A DNA stretch of 64,000 nt from Limnobacter sp. SAORIC-580 (GTDB lineage: Bacteria; Pseudomonadota; Gammaproteobacteria; Burkholderiales; Burkholderiaceae_B): the NCBI RefSeq assembly GCF_013004065.1, contig NZ_CP053084.1, positions 1,116,001 through 1,180,000 on the forward strand, in the 5' to 3' direction. Under the pieces are notes generated by a model that had not been told where the DNA came from, ran no database searches, and worked only from the letters and a program-made list of their open reading frames with translations. Positions 27,412 to 36,292 of the stretch are shown piece by piece. Numbering within the stretch: the first letter of the stretch is position 1; each line of letters opens with the position of its first letter. The position numbers and the translations under genes were made by a program.

Positions 27412-30400
27412 ATGACGCAATATACACCCAAATTTCAGGAGGAATACAGCGCCAAGTTACCAGCACTGGCATTGTTGACCAATCTTGGGTGGTCGTTCCT
27501 GTCTCCTGCGCAAGCCCTGGCCGCGCGTGGTGGTAAAACCGATGAGGTGGTTTTACGCCAAGTGCTGCGCGGTGAACTTAAAAAGCGCATTTTCACCTTT
27601 GCTGGCAAAAGCTATCCACTCTCTGAAAAAGCCATCGACAACCTGGTTGCCGAGGTGTGCAGCCCTGCACTTAACGAGGGTCTTTTAACTGCCAATGAGC
27701 GCCTTTACAACCATTTGTTATACGGCATCTCGGTTACTGAGTTTGTGGATGGCAAAAAGGCTAACCCAACAATTGCTTTGATCGACTGGCAGAACCCTGC
27801 CAACAACAGTTTTGTGTTTAGCGAAGAATTTACGGTGACCCGTTCAGGTGCTGTTGATAGCCGCCGCCCCGATATTGTGTGCTTTGTGAATGGCATTCCA
27901 CTGGTAGTAATTGAGGCCAAGCGCCCCAATGGCAATGCCAAAAAAGGCCCCACCATTGAGGAAGGTATTTCGCAAAGCCTGCGTAATCAGCGCCATGATG
28001 AAATACCTTTGTTGTTTGTCTATACACAAATGTTGCTTTCCATAAACGGCAATGAAGGCCGTTATGGTACCTGCGGTACTCCCGCCAAGTTTTGGGCTGC
28101 CTGGCGTGAAGAAGACATCGCTGATGTCGACATGTTTGCCATTAAGAATAAAAAGCTGAATGGCGAGCAGCTGGCAAGCCTGTTCAGCCACCGGCCTGCA
28201 AAAGATCTCGATTGGTATAAAAGCCTGACTGATGGGGGCGAGCTTGCTGTAACTGGGCAAGATCAATTACTGATCAGTTTGCTAAGCCCAGCCCGGCTGT
28301 TGGAAATGACTCGTTACTTCACGCTGTTTGATAAAAAGGCTGGCAAAATCGTAGCCCGGTATCAACAGGTGTTTGGCATTAAGCGGCTGATTGAACGCAT
28401 CAATACCCGCAGCAGCAAGGGTGGCCGTGAAGGGGGCGTGATTTGGCATACCACAGGTTCGGGTAAATCATTCACTATGGTGTTTTTGAGCAAGGCACTG
28501 ATTCTGCACGAAAGCCTGAAGCAATGCCGTATCGTGGTGGTAACAGACCGGGTTGATCTGGAAACTCAGCTCAGCAAAACCTTTGCCAGTGGTGGCGAGC
28601 TGGCAGGTAAAAAAGACAAAGAAGCTGCAATGGCTACCAGCGGCAAACGCCTGGCTGAACAAATTGGCAAGGGTACAGAGCGAATTATCTTCTCGCTAAT
28701 TCAGAAGTTTAATACCGCCACCAAAATGCCGGAATGCGTGAACCACAGTGCTGACATTGTTGTGCTGATTGATGAAGGCCACCGCAGCCAGGGCGGTGAA
28801 AACCACATTCGTATGAAGCAGGCGCTACCCAATGCCGCTTTTGTTGCATTCACTGGCACGCCACTGTTGAAAGACGATAAAACCACCAATAAGTTTGGCC
28901 CCATTGTGCATGCTTACACCATGCAACGCGCAGTGGAAGACGAAGCCGTTACCCCGTTGTTATACGAAGAGCGCATTCCCGACCTGGATGTGAATGAAAG
29001 GGCAATTGACAGTTGGTTTGAGCGAATTACCGAGGGGCTTACCGATGAGCAGAAGGCCGACTTGAAGCGCAAGTTTGCCAAGAAGGGCCAAGTGTACAGT
29101 GCGGATGATCGTATTCGTTTAATTGCTTTGGACATTGCCAACCACTTCGCAAAAAATATCGACGAGGGTTTAAAAGGACAGTTGGCCTGTGACAGCAAGG
29201 CCTCTGCCATCAAGTACAAAAAATACCTGGATGAAGCGGGCTTGTTTGAATCGGCCGTAGTAATGAGCCCGCCAGACAGCAGAGAAGGTAACACTGATGT
29301 AGATGAAGCCACCGCACCAGAGGTGACCAAATGGTGGAAAGACAATGTGGGTAGCCAGGACGAGCAGGCCTACACCAAACAACTGATTGAGCGCTTTGAC
29401 AAAGACGATTTGCTGAAGATTTTGATTGTGGTCGATAAGCTGCTTACTGGCTTTGACGAACCCAAAAACACGGTACTTTACATCGACAAACCGCTGAAAG
29501 AGCACAGCCTGATTCAAGCAATTGCGCGGGTAAACCGATTGCATCCAAAGAAGAAATTCGGATTGCTCATCGACTATCGTGGCATTTTGGCCGAGCTGGA
29601 CACGACGATTCAGAAATACCAGAATTTGGCCTCGCGTACTCAGGGTGGTTATGACATCAATGATCTTACTGGCCTTTACAACCAGATGAGTACCGAATAC
29701 AGGCGCCTGCCACAACTTTACAAGCAGCTGTGGACCATATTCGATGGCGTAAAAAACAGGAACGACATTGAGCAACTGCGCCAAGTTCTGGTCCCCAAAA
29801 TCGAAGAACGTGACGGTGAGCTGGTTGACGTGCACTTGAAGGTGCGTGAGGACTTTTATGAAGCGGTTACTGCCTTTACCAGTTGCCTGAAGGTGGCGCT
29901 GCAATCAGCCACGTTTTTTGAAGATACTAGCTTTAGCGATCAGGATCGCAACCACTATAAGGAAACTGCAAAGCAGTTTTCCAGCTTGAGACAGCTTGCA
30001 CAGCAAGATGCTGGCGAGAAAATCAACTACGACGTGTATGCCGAACAGGTGAAAAAGCTGCTTGACAAGCATGTGGTGGGTGTAGAGATTAAAGAACCAA
30101 GTGGTGTATATGAAGTGGGCAAGATGGGTAAGAAGCAACAGCCGGAAGACTGGAGCGAAGACAAAACCCGAAACGAAACCGACATCATCAAAACCCGTGT
30201 CACCCGCATGATTGAACAAGAGCTGCAGGATGACCCTTATGCTCAGGAGGCGTTTTCAAAATTGCTGCGCCAAGCAATTGAGGAAGCGGAGAAACTGTTC
30301 GACCACCCATTGAAGCAGTACATGCTGTTTCGTGAGTTTGAAACGCAAGTCCAAGAAAGACGCTTGATCGATATTCCTGACGCCTTTGCTGGGAATCGAC

Positions 30401-30693
30401 ATGCTCAAGCCTACTTTGGTGTATTCAAGAAAGTGTTGCCGGAAGCTTTGGCTGTACTGGATCAGCAAGCGCAAGACAAGTGGGTCAACGTAGCCTTTGA
30501 AATTGACCACGCGGTAGGAACCTCTGTCGCTGAGCACTCTATCAACCCGCAGAATATTGAAGCGGATATACGCAAAAAACTACTTCCCCGTATGTTCCAG
30601 GAATGCAAAGCAATTGGTGGCGGCATGGATCATGCAAAGAAGATTGTTGAGATGATTGTTCAAATCACTCGTGTTGGTTTAAACGGGGTTTAA
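27412..30693 (+). CDS. hsdR: Type I restriction-modification endonuclease/translocase subunit HsdR
   Basis: A 1093-aa motor nuclease. The N-terminal PD-(D/E)xK nuclease has D154 (RRPDIVCF) and E168-x-K170 (VIEAKRP). The SF2 translocase shows Walker A TTGSGKS (347-353), the DEGH box (454-457), FTGTPL and a motif VI region QAIARVNR. It cuts DNA after ATP-driven translocation when the HsdS target is unmethylated. GAAGAGAG lies about 8 nt before the ATG. Its length and all motifs are intact. In most type I loci hsdR is adjacent to hsdS or hsdM; here a two-gene CBASS-like module intervenes. Confidence 0.96.
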   Translation: MTQYTPKFQEEYSAKLPALALLTNLGWSFLSPAQALAARGGKTDEVVLRQVLRGELKKRIFTFAGKSYPLSEKAIDNLVAEVCSPALNEGLLTANERLYNHLLYGISVTEFVDGKKANPTIALIDWQNPANNSFVFSEEFTVTRSGAVDSRRPDIVCFVNGIPLVVIEAKRPNGNAKKGPTIEEGISQSLRNQRHDEIPLLFVYTQMLLSINGNEGRYGTCGTPAKFWAAWREEDIADVDMFAIKNKKLNGEQLASLFSHRPAKDLDWYKSLTDGGELAVTGQDQLLISLLSPARLLEMTRYFTLFDKKAGKIVARYQQVFGIKRLIERINTRSSKGGREGGVIWHTTGSGKSFTMVFLSKALILHESLKQCRIVVVTDRVDLETQLSKTFASGGELAGKKDKEAAMATSGKRLAEQIGKGTERIIFSLIQKFNTATKMPECVNHSADIVVLIDEGHRSQGGENHIRMKQALPNAAFVAFTGTPLLKDDKTTNKFGPIVHAYTMQRAVEDEAVTPLLYEERIPDLDVNERAIDSWFERITEGLTDEQKADLKRKFAKKGQVYSADDRIRLIALDIANHFAKNIDEGLKGQLACDSKASAIKYKKYLDEAGLFESAVVMSPPDSREGNTDVDEATAPEVTKWWKDNVGSQDEQAYTKQLIERFDKDDLLKILIVVDKLLTGFDEPKNTVLYIDKPLKEHSLIQAIARVNRLHPKKKFGLLIDYRGILAELDTTIQKYQNLASRTQGGYDINDLTGLYNQMSTEYRRLPQLYKQLWTIFDGVKNRNDIEQLRQVLVPKIEERDGELVDVHLKVREDFYEAVTAFTSCLKVALQSATFFEDTSFSDQDRNHYKETAKQFSSLRQLAQQDAGEKINYDVYAEQVKKLLDKHVVGVEIKEPSGVYEVGKMGKKQQPEDWSEDKTRNETDIIKTRVTRMIEQELQDDPYAQEAFSKLLRQAIEEAEKLFDHPLKQYMLFREFETQVQERRLIDIPDAFAGNRHAQAYFGVFKKVLPEALAVLDQQAQDKWVNVAFEIDHAVGTSVAEHSINPQNIEADIRKKLLPRMFQECKAIGGGMDHAKKIVEMIVQITRVGLNGV

Positions 30694-30718
30694 GCTGTGC
30701 TTGAACGGATATAAGTAG

Positions 30719-31471
30719 ATGAATGTGCCGATTAAACCTACAGGTCAAACCATGAGTTTTCACTACGGTGAAGAGCAGATTACTTTTGAGCGAGTGAAGC
30801 GCCTGCATGCCAAGGGAAAGGTATTAATCAAGGTTCATCCAGATTGCAGGGTGATTGTGTCGAGCCCCGAGGATGCCTGTAACGAAGAGGTTCTCTCCGC
30901 CGTAAAAAAGCGTGGCCGTTGGATACACGAGCAACTCAGAGATTTTCGTAAAAAACTAGAGTTCATTTCCCCACGCCGGTACGTCAGTGGCGAAAGCCAT
31001 TATTACCTGGGTAAGCAGTATGTACTGAAAGTGGTTGAGACATCTGAGCAGGTTGAGAGTGTGAAATTGCTACGCGGTAAGTTGGAAGTATCTGTAAGAA
31101 CAAAGGGTGCCGATAGAGTTAGAGATCTGTTGACTGAATGGTACAAATCAAGAGCCAAGGAAATTTTCTACAGGCGATTAGATGCTTTGTTGGAGCAAGC
31201 GCTTTGGGTGGAGGTGCGACCATCACTGCGTATACTAACTATGCAAACCCAATGGGGTAGTTGCTCACCCAAAGGCCGAATAACCCTTAACCCGCAATTG
31301 GTTAAAGCGCCTCGTGAATGTATCGATTACGTGATTTTGCATGAGCTTTGTCATATCGCTGAACACAATCACAGTGAGAGGTTCTATCGGCTGATGAGTC
31401 AAGTAATGCCAAAGTGGGAAAGAACGAAAGAAAGCCTGGATGGGATGGCTAATCTCATTTTCTCAGCGTAA
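30719..31471 (+). CDS. YgjP-type (M48-like, DUF45) zinc metallopeptidase
   Basis: A 250-aa protein of the YgjP/DUF45 family. The zinc motif HELCHIAEHNHS has H208, E209 and H212, with H218 as likely third ligand; upstream MQTQWGSCSPKGRITLNPQLV is the family hallmark. Such peptidases often follow hsdR in type I loci, but their substrate is unknown; turnover of HsdR is one idea by analogy with ClpXP control in other systems. It lies 25 bp after hsdR. The ATG at 30719 is used; an ATG at 30752 with AGG upstream is a possible alternative start. Confidence 0.88.
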   Translation: MNVPIKPTGQTMSFHYGEEQITFERVKRLHAKGKVLIKVHPDCRVIVSSPEDACNEEVLSAVKKRGRWIHEQLRDFRKKLEFISPRRYVSGESHYYLGKQYVLKVVETSEQVESVKLLRGKLEVSVRTKGADRVRDLLTEWYKSRAKEIFYRRLDALLEQALWVEVRPSLRILTMQTQWGSCSPKGRITLNPQLVKAPRECIDYVILHELCHIAEHNHSERFYRLMSQVMPKWERTKESLDGMANLIFSA

Positions 31472-31486
31472 ACATTGGAGAGACTT

Positions 31487-32557
31487 ATGGCGGTTCAGCA
31501 CGGCATCTGGAAAATTGGCGAAAAACCTTTGCCTTTGGTCTCGATCAAGTTGGATAGCGAGGCACTGTTAGAGGAGCAGATCGTCCGTGACATTTCCATT
31601 CTTAATAGTGGTTGGATGTTGATCGGTCGCCAGATTTACACCGATTTCGGCAAGTACATCGACCTACTTGCTATTGATGCTTCCGGCTCCATCATTATCA
31701 TCGAATTGAAGAAGCACAAGACGCCAAGAGACGTCGTGGCGCAGACGATTGACTATGCCGCTTGGGTAGAACAGTTGCCATCAGAGAAGTTTGTACAGAT
31801 TTATTCAGAGTTTGCTGAAAAGCATGCTTTTAGCGTGAAGAGTTTTGATGAGGCGTTTAAGGTTAGGTTTGGGGCCTCGCCCGTTGAAGAAGAGATTAAC
31901 AGTTCTCACCAAATGGTAATTGTTGCCGCAGAATTGGACGCAAGCACCGAGCGCATCATCAATTACTTGAATGACACAGCAAGCATTGCGGTCAACGCTG
32001 TTTTTTTCTCTGTTTTCCGTGACGGAGAGAGTCAATATTTAAGCCGTTCGTGGATGATCGATCCTGTCGAGACCGAAGAACATGCTGTTAATACTCGCCA
32101 AAAAGGTGATTGGAACGGCGAGTTTTACGCGAGCTTTGGCGCTGGGCCAGGAAGTAGAAGTTGGGATGATGCTATCAATCATGGCTTCATCTCTGCTGGC
32201 GGTGGACGTTGGTACAGCAAGACGTTATTCATGCTGAAGCCTGATGACCGTGTGTGGGTAAATATTCCCGGCTCTGGGTATGTGGGCGTAGCAAAAGTAA
32301 TTGGTCATGCTCTGATGGCTGATGAATTTCTTACCCCAGATCTAAACCTGAATGGAATATACAACCTTGCCGCAGATTGTGGTGAGGACGAGGCTGAGTA
32401 CTTTGTACCCGTTTCATGGCTTTACAAAGTAGGACATCATCAAGCCGTAAATGAGGTAGGGCTGTTTGGCAACCAAAATTCTGTTGCCAGGCCACGTACA
32501 CCAAAATGGGATCACACTGTTAAGAGGCTCAAGGCCTTGTGGAAGATCGGTTCCTGA
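31487..32557 (+). CDS. NucS/DUF91-like PD-(D/E)xK nuclease with probable PUA-like C-terminal domain
   Basis: A 356-aa protein. The N-terminal part has a nuclease core: D59 (GKYIDLLAID), E73-x-K75 (IIIIELKKHKTPRD) and Q86, the layout of DUF91/NucS-type PD-(D/E)xK enzymes. The C-terminal part reads SFGAGPGSRSWDDAINHGFIS, GGGRWYSKTL, DRVWVNIPGSGYVGVAKVIG, which looks like a PUA/EVE-like small barrel that could read a modified base; this is inference. The ATG at 31487 has GGAGAG about 4 nt upstream. It is the last gene of the island operon, and its stop abuts the stop of the GFA-family gene with no gap. Confidence 0.75.
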   Translation: MAVQHGIWKIGEKPLPLVSIKLDSEALLEEQIVRDISILNSGWMLIGRQIYTDFGKYIDLLAIDASGSIIIIELKKHKTPRDVVAQTIDYAAWVEQLPSEKFVQIYSEFAEKHAFSVKSFDEAFKVRFGASPVEEEINSSHQMVIVAAELDASTERIINYLNDTASIAVNAVFFSVFRDGESQYLSRSWMIDPVETEEHAVNTRQKGDWNGEFYASFGAGPGSRSWDDAINHGFISAGGGRWYSKTLFMLKPDDRVWVNIPGSGYVGVAKVIGHALMADEFLTPDLNLNGIYNLAADCGEDEAEYFVPVSWLYKVGHHQAVNEVGLFGNQNSVARPRTPKWDHTVKRLKALWKIGS

Positions 32558-33028
32558 TTACTTCCCTGGCCTGAACGGTGGTGCTTTGGGAAACTGAAAT
32601 ACACCTGCAGGAATTTCCGTCTCGGGTGCCTTCTCGCTGGTCCACACATGGGCCATGGGGTTGAATTCAAAGGGTGGCAACAGTTTGTCCGCAGCCACAC
32701 CCAACAGGCCAGTCAGTGCATCCACTGTGGCGTAAACAAAATCGTTGCACTGGCTGCATCGGCGGTATTGCTTGGGTTTGCCTGAGCCGCCTGTCATGTC
32801 AACCGCCAGAAATTCGCCTTGTGCGCATTGCTCTTCAGCTCTGAAAAAAGCGGCTTTCGCATACGGCATGCCGCTCACGGTTTGGCAATCCCGACAATGA
32901 CACACCAACTGTGCGACTGGCGCTTGGGTAAAGCTGACAACCAATTGGCCGCAGTTGCACTGTGCGCGGAAGGTGTTGTTCATTAATGCATTCATAGGTT
33001 GGGGGGATTGATTCACGGAATCGGTCAT
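32558..33028 (-). CDS. GFA/CENP-V family zinc-binding protein
   Basis: A 156-aa protein of the glutathione-dependent formaldehyde-activating (GFA) fold. Zinc-binding cysteines are seen in CNCGQL, CHCRDCQTVSGMPY and RRCSQC. Family members bind zinc and sometimes glutathione; most have no proven substrate. It is convergent with, and directly touches, the last gene of the defence island, which marks the likely right edge of the inserted DNA. Confidence 0.85.
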   Translation of the reverse strand: MTDSVNQSPQPMNALMNNTFRAQCNCGQLVVSFTQAPVAQLVCHCRDCQTVSGMPYAKAAFFRAEEQCAQGEFLAVDMTGGSGKPKQYRRCSQCNDFVYATVDALTGLLGVAADKLLPPFEFNPMAHVWTSEKAPETEIPAGVFQFPKAPPFRPGK

Positions 33029-33038
33029 ATGGTATCCA

Positions 33039-33743
33039 TTATTTCTTATCGACTTGAAATGGAGATAATTTACTGGGTGCGGGTACTGTCCATTCTATGA
33101 AGCTACGAACCAGCTTGAGAGAAATACCTGAAGCAGCAATTAAAAAGCAGAATAAGATGAATAACCAAGGGCTATCGTAGCTAAGCAAATACTTGTCGAC
33201 TAGTGATTTATTTTTTGCGACTTTTGACTGCTCGAAAATTCTTGCTTGCTTGATTAGTTCTTTGGAATGCTGCTCGGATATCTTTTCGTCGGTGATCTCA
33301 TTTAAGTGATGTTCGAAACTGCCTAGGTAAAGAGTGGGTGCGATTCCTTGACTGATTTCTCTTGCTACGGCGCAGACAAACTCATGACTTGCATTAATAA
33401 GCGTTGGTGATCGATCTTTAAAATTGTCACAAATTGGCATCAGGAGTTCTTTATTTGCAGTAGTGAACGCTGTCTCTGCCTTCGCCAAAGATATTGTTGC
33501 CTCGTGATCAAGATAATCCAGTCTAGTTCGTCCAGCAAATGTGAGTAGGCCGACTAAACCCACAGCAGTCAGAATTTCAGCGATAAAAATAAAGCCCTTT
33601 AAATTATTTCCGTTCAGCCAGAGTTGTCTTACAGGTCGATATATACAGATTGATATCACTGTTATCACCAAAAAGATAAATAAAAAACCCTTCAAAGGCG
33701 ATGAAAGTAGTGCAATAAAGTCGTTTGGATTAAAGAGGGTCAT
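33039..33743 (-). CDS. Hypothetical membrane protein
   Basis: A 234-aa protein with three hydrophobic segments: about 15-36 (LKGFLFIFLVITVISICI), 48-68 (LKGFIFIAEILTAVGLVG) and 190-212 (PWLFILFCFLIAASGISL). Between the second and third lies a soluble helical domain of about 120 residues, probably on one side of the inner membrane. No known domain is recognised. The sequence is more AT-rich than its neighbours downstream, so it may belong to the accessory region. It ends 10 bp from the GFA gene start and might be cotranscribed with it. Confidence 0.6.
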   Translation of the reverse strand: MTLFNPNDFIALLSSPLKGFLFIFLVITVISICIYRPVRQLWLNGNNLKGFIFIAEILTAVGLVGLLTFAGRTRLDYLDHEATISLAKAETAFTTANKELLMPICDNFKDRSPTLINASHEFVCAVAREISQGIAPTLYLGSFEHHLNEITDEKISEQHSKELIKQARIFEQSKVAKNKSLVDKYLLSYDSPWLFILFCFLIAASGISLKLVRSFIEWTVPAPSKLSPFQVDKK

Positions 33744-33811
33744 AGTTAAATGTGAAAATATGATTTCAAAGTTCTTACTTCTTGTTCAATCGAGTGATGC
33801 AATTGATGCCA

Positions 33812-34708
33812 CTAAATCACAGCCTGTTTAAATTGCGCAGTGGCGTAACTGGCCACCGGCGAGCGCACGCGATTACCCAAGCTGACGATTGAAATATTCG
33901 AGAACAGTTTTGGAAAGTCGATGATGTCCAGCATCACGAGTTGCTGTTTGTCTATCCATGGTTTCGCGGCCAGGTCTGTCGATGCCACCACCGTGTTGGT
34001 GTTCACCGCCAGTTGATGCAACAAATTCACGTCGTCACATTCCAGTGCCAGTTGTGGCAGGTTTCGATTACTTTGTTGAAGCAATTGCCCCAGGCCAGCC
34101 TTGAGTGGATCAGGCAACTTCACTGAGGCAATACCGTATTCCCATGCTTGCTCAAAAGTGTGCGTGCCCTTGGCCAGTGGATGACCACACCGTGCATACA
34201 AGTGGCCATACTGCCGCATCAATGGTTCGATTTGCAGGAAGGGCACGGTGCCAATGTCGCCGGTGTCAGCGACAAAAAACTCAATTTCCTCTCGCACCAG
34301 CATCGCAAGTAATTCCGCAGGGCTTGCAATCTCTGTTTGAAGGGCGACTTTTGGATATGCGTTACGAATGTTTTCAATGACACTGCGCGCCAGTGTGGCG
34401 CAGGGAAAAGGGCCTACACCAAAGGCGAGTTCACCCACTTCGCCTCGCTGGTATAAATGGATGTCGCGTTGAACAGCGCGTGCTTCCAGTATCAACTGCC
34501 GGGCGCGGTCAATCAAAAACTGGCCGGCTGGTGTGGGGCGTATTTCACCACTTTTGCGTTCAAACAGAATCAGGTTGGTTTGCCGTTCCAGTGCCTGAAT
34601 GCTGCGGCTAAACGCCGGTTGGCTAAGGTGGACTTTGTCAGCGGCTTTGGCGAAATGTCGTGTGTCGTCAAGCGCCAGCAAGTGCTCAAGCTGGTTGAGG
34701 TTCATCAT
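33812..34708 (-). CDS. LysR-family transcriptional regulator
   Basis: A 298-aa LysR regulator. The N-terminal helix-turn-helix reads LNQLEHLLALDDTRHFAKAADKVHLSQPAFSRSIQALE, followed by an effector-binding domain from about residue 90. It is divergent from the fatty acid hydroxylase gene at 34811, and a LysR-type box sits between them, so that gene is the likely target. Two ATG codons, 34708 and 34705, are possible starts. The inducer is unknown. Confidence 0.93.
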   Translation of the reverse strand: MMNLNQLEHLLALDDTRHFAKAADKVHLSQPAFSRSIQALERQTNLILFERKSGEIRPTPAGQFLIDRARQLILEARAVQRDIHLYQRGEVGELAFGVGPFPCATLARSVIENIRNAYPKVALQTEIASPAELLAMLVREEIEFFVADTGDIGTVPFLQIEPLMRQYGHLYARCGHPLAKGTHTFEQAWEYGIASVKLPDPLKAGLGQLLQQSNRNLPQLALECDDVNLLHQLAVNTNTVVASTDLAAKPWIDKQQLVMLDIIDFPKLFSNISIVSLGNRVRSPVASYATAQFKQAVI

Positions 34709-34713
34709 TGTTA

Positions 34714-34728
34714 ATGCACTGGTTGCAT
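34714..34728. promoter_or_regulatory. Candidate LysR box
   Basis: ATGCA-CTGGT-TGCAT is a perfect 5-bp inverted repeat that contains the T-N11-A pattern of LysR sites (T34715, A34727). It sits just before the regulator gene and between it and the divergent hydroxylase gene. Confidence 0.5.
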
Positions 34729-34810
34729 TGAAAGTTCACTGATTATGCATTGGACGTATTCCTTGCACAAGGGTAAATTCTGCCCATGGTCGAATCAACG
34801 GAGACACCAG

Positions 34811-35680
34811 ATGGACCCCATGCAGTTTCAGAACATTCTGATCGGTAGTGCGATTGTGGGTTTCGCATTGATGGAGTTTGCAACCCGCCGATATCAGGCC
34901 ACGGTCAAGGCCACTGCAAATGACACCAAACTTGAGCTGTTCATGTTTGTCAGTCTGGTGGCCATCACCCAACCGCTTGCAATTTTGACCACACAGCACG
35001 CGGGGCAAACGCTGTTTCCGCAGTGGCAAGATGCCTTGGCGCACTGGTCGTGGTGGGCCATGTTTGGCGTGCTGCTGTTGGGCGACGATTTAACTCAGTA
35101 TTTGTGGCACCGTGCATCGCATTCGCCTTTGTTGTGGCCTTTGCACCGTGCGCACCATTCCGCGCAATACATGAGTGTGCGAATGACCTTTCGCAACAAC
35201 TTCTTTTATTACCTGATGATGCCTGGCCTTTGGATTGCTGGTGCCTTGTTGTACCTGGGTTTTGGCGGATGGGTGTATGTGACGTATTTAAGCTTGAAGC
35301 TGACCATTATCTTAGGCGCTCACTGTTCATGGCGCTGGGATGAGCCGCTGTACAAAATCAAGGCGTTGCACCCGGTGATGTGGGTGGTCGAGCGAATCAT
35401 TTCAACGCCGGCCACACATTGGGCGCACCATGCCTTGACCAACAAGGATGGCATTGGCAATTACACAGGCAATTTCGGCAACATGCTGTTTTTTTGGGAT
35501 GTTATTTTTGGCACGGCCCACATCACGCGCAAATACCCGGAGCACATTGGTTTGATGGATGATCGCATTCACGGGCAAGAACATTGGACACACCAAATGT
35601 TTTACCCTGTGGTGCACTCCAGGCGTGCGGATTCCGCCTTGCGGTTTGGCGGCACCATTTACGACGAAAACAAGCAGTAA
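34811..35680 (+). CDS. Sterol desaturase / fatty acid hydroxylase family membrane protein
   Basis: A 289-aa integral membrane di-iron oxygenase. Histidine boxes are HRASH, HRAHH and THWAHH, in the order and spacing of this superfamily, with hydrophobic segments at about 10-25, 42-60, 80-95, 140-160 and 165-185. Members hydroxylate or desaturate lipids such as sterols, carotenoids or fatty acids; the substrate here is unknown. The ATG at 34811 has GGAG 7 nt upstream; a start at 34745 would add 22 polar residues. It is divergent from a LysR regulator. Confidence 0.88.
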   Translation: MDPMQFQNILIGSAIVGFALMEFATRRYQATVKATANDTKLELFMFVSLVAITQPLAILTTQHAGQTLFPQWQDALAHWSWWAMFGVLLLGDDLTQYLWHRASHSPLLWPLHRAHHSAQYMSVRMTFRNNFFYYLMMPGLWIAGALLYLGFGGWVYVTYLSLKLTIILGAHCSWRWDEPLYKIKALHPVMWVVERIISTPATHWAHHALTNKDGIGNYTGNFGNMLFFWDVIFGTAHITRKYPEHIGLMDDRIHGQEHWTHQMFYPVVHSRRADSALRFGGTIYDENKQ

Positions 35681-35696
35681 TCAGTGATGGTGTTGA

Positions 35697-36287
35697 TCAG
35701 GCATTCAAATAACTGATCACCATTTCAATCAGTTCAAGTGTCAGTTCCTCATCGGTGATGAATGGATTGGGCTCGCTGATCGCACGAATCATGGTGAACA
35801 CGATTGAGTTGGCAATGACAAAGCTGCGAATGTGAAGCCGTTCAGGGTTGTTCGCCAGTGGATTTTTCAGCAGGTACATCCGCATGAAGTCGAGCAGGGT
35901 GTCTTGAAGCAGGCGCACTACGTTGTGTGTGGGCAGCTTGTACCAGTTGCGCACCAGTTCAATCGCAAGGCCATCATCAGCCCTCAAGAAGGCCATGCCA
36001 AACCGCACCGAGCGGTCCACCATTTGACGAAGGTCGGTGGTTTTTTCCAGTACAAGAGCATTCAAGCCTTGTTGAAGATTGAGCGTGACATCCTCCAGCA
36101 ATGCTTCAACCAGATCCTTGCGCGAATCGAAATACTGATACAGCGACCCCACGCTGACACCGGCCTGTTCGGCCACATGGTGTGTGGTGAATTTGTCCAT
36201 GCCATGTTCACGAATGGCCTGTGCCGTAGCCTGAACAAGGCGTGCCACCAGTTCTTTGGATCGCTGTTGCTGCGGAATTTTGCGCAT
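35697..36287 (-). CDS. TetR-family transcriptional regulator
   Basis: A 196-aa TetR regulator. The helix-turn-helix region is at about 10-55 (MDKFTTHHVAEQAGVSVGSLYQYFDSRKDLV). It lies 5 bp downstream of the SDR gene on the same strand, so it probably controls its own short operon. The ligand is unknown. Confidence 0.92.
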   Translation of the reverse strand: MRKIPQQQRSKELVARLVQATAQAIREHGMDKFTTHHVAEQAGVSVGSLYQYFDSRKDLVEALLEDVTLNLQQGLNALVLEKTTDLRQMVDRSVRFGMAFLRADDGLAIELVRNWYKLPTHNVVRLLQDTLLDFMRMYLLKNPLANNPERLHIRSFVIANSIVFTMIRAISEPNPFITDEELTLELIEMVISYLNA

Positions 36288-36292
36288 GGGTG

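Noticed and set aside
18904..32700. A second copy of the tRNA 3' end as an att site at the right island edge
   Set aside because: I looked for GGTTCGAGTCC and GGTCGGGG-type sequence near 32.5-33.8 kb and did not find one, so no att pair is claimed.
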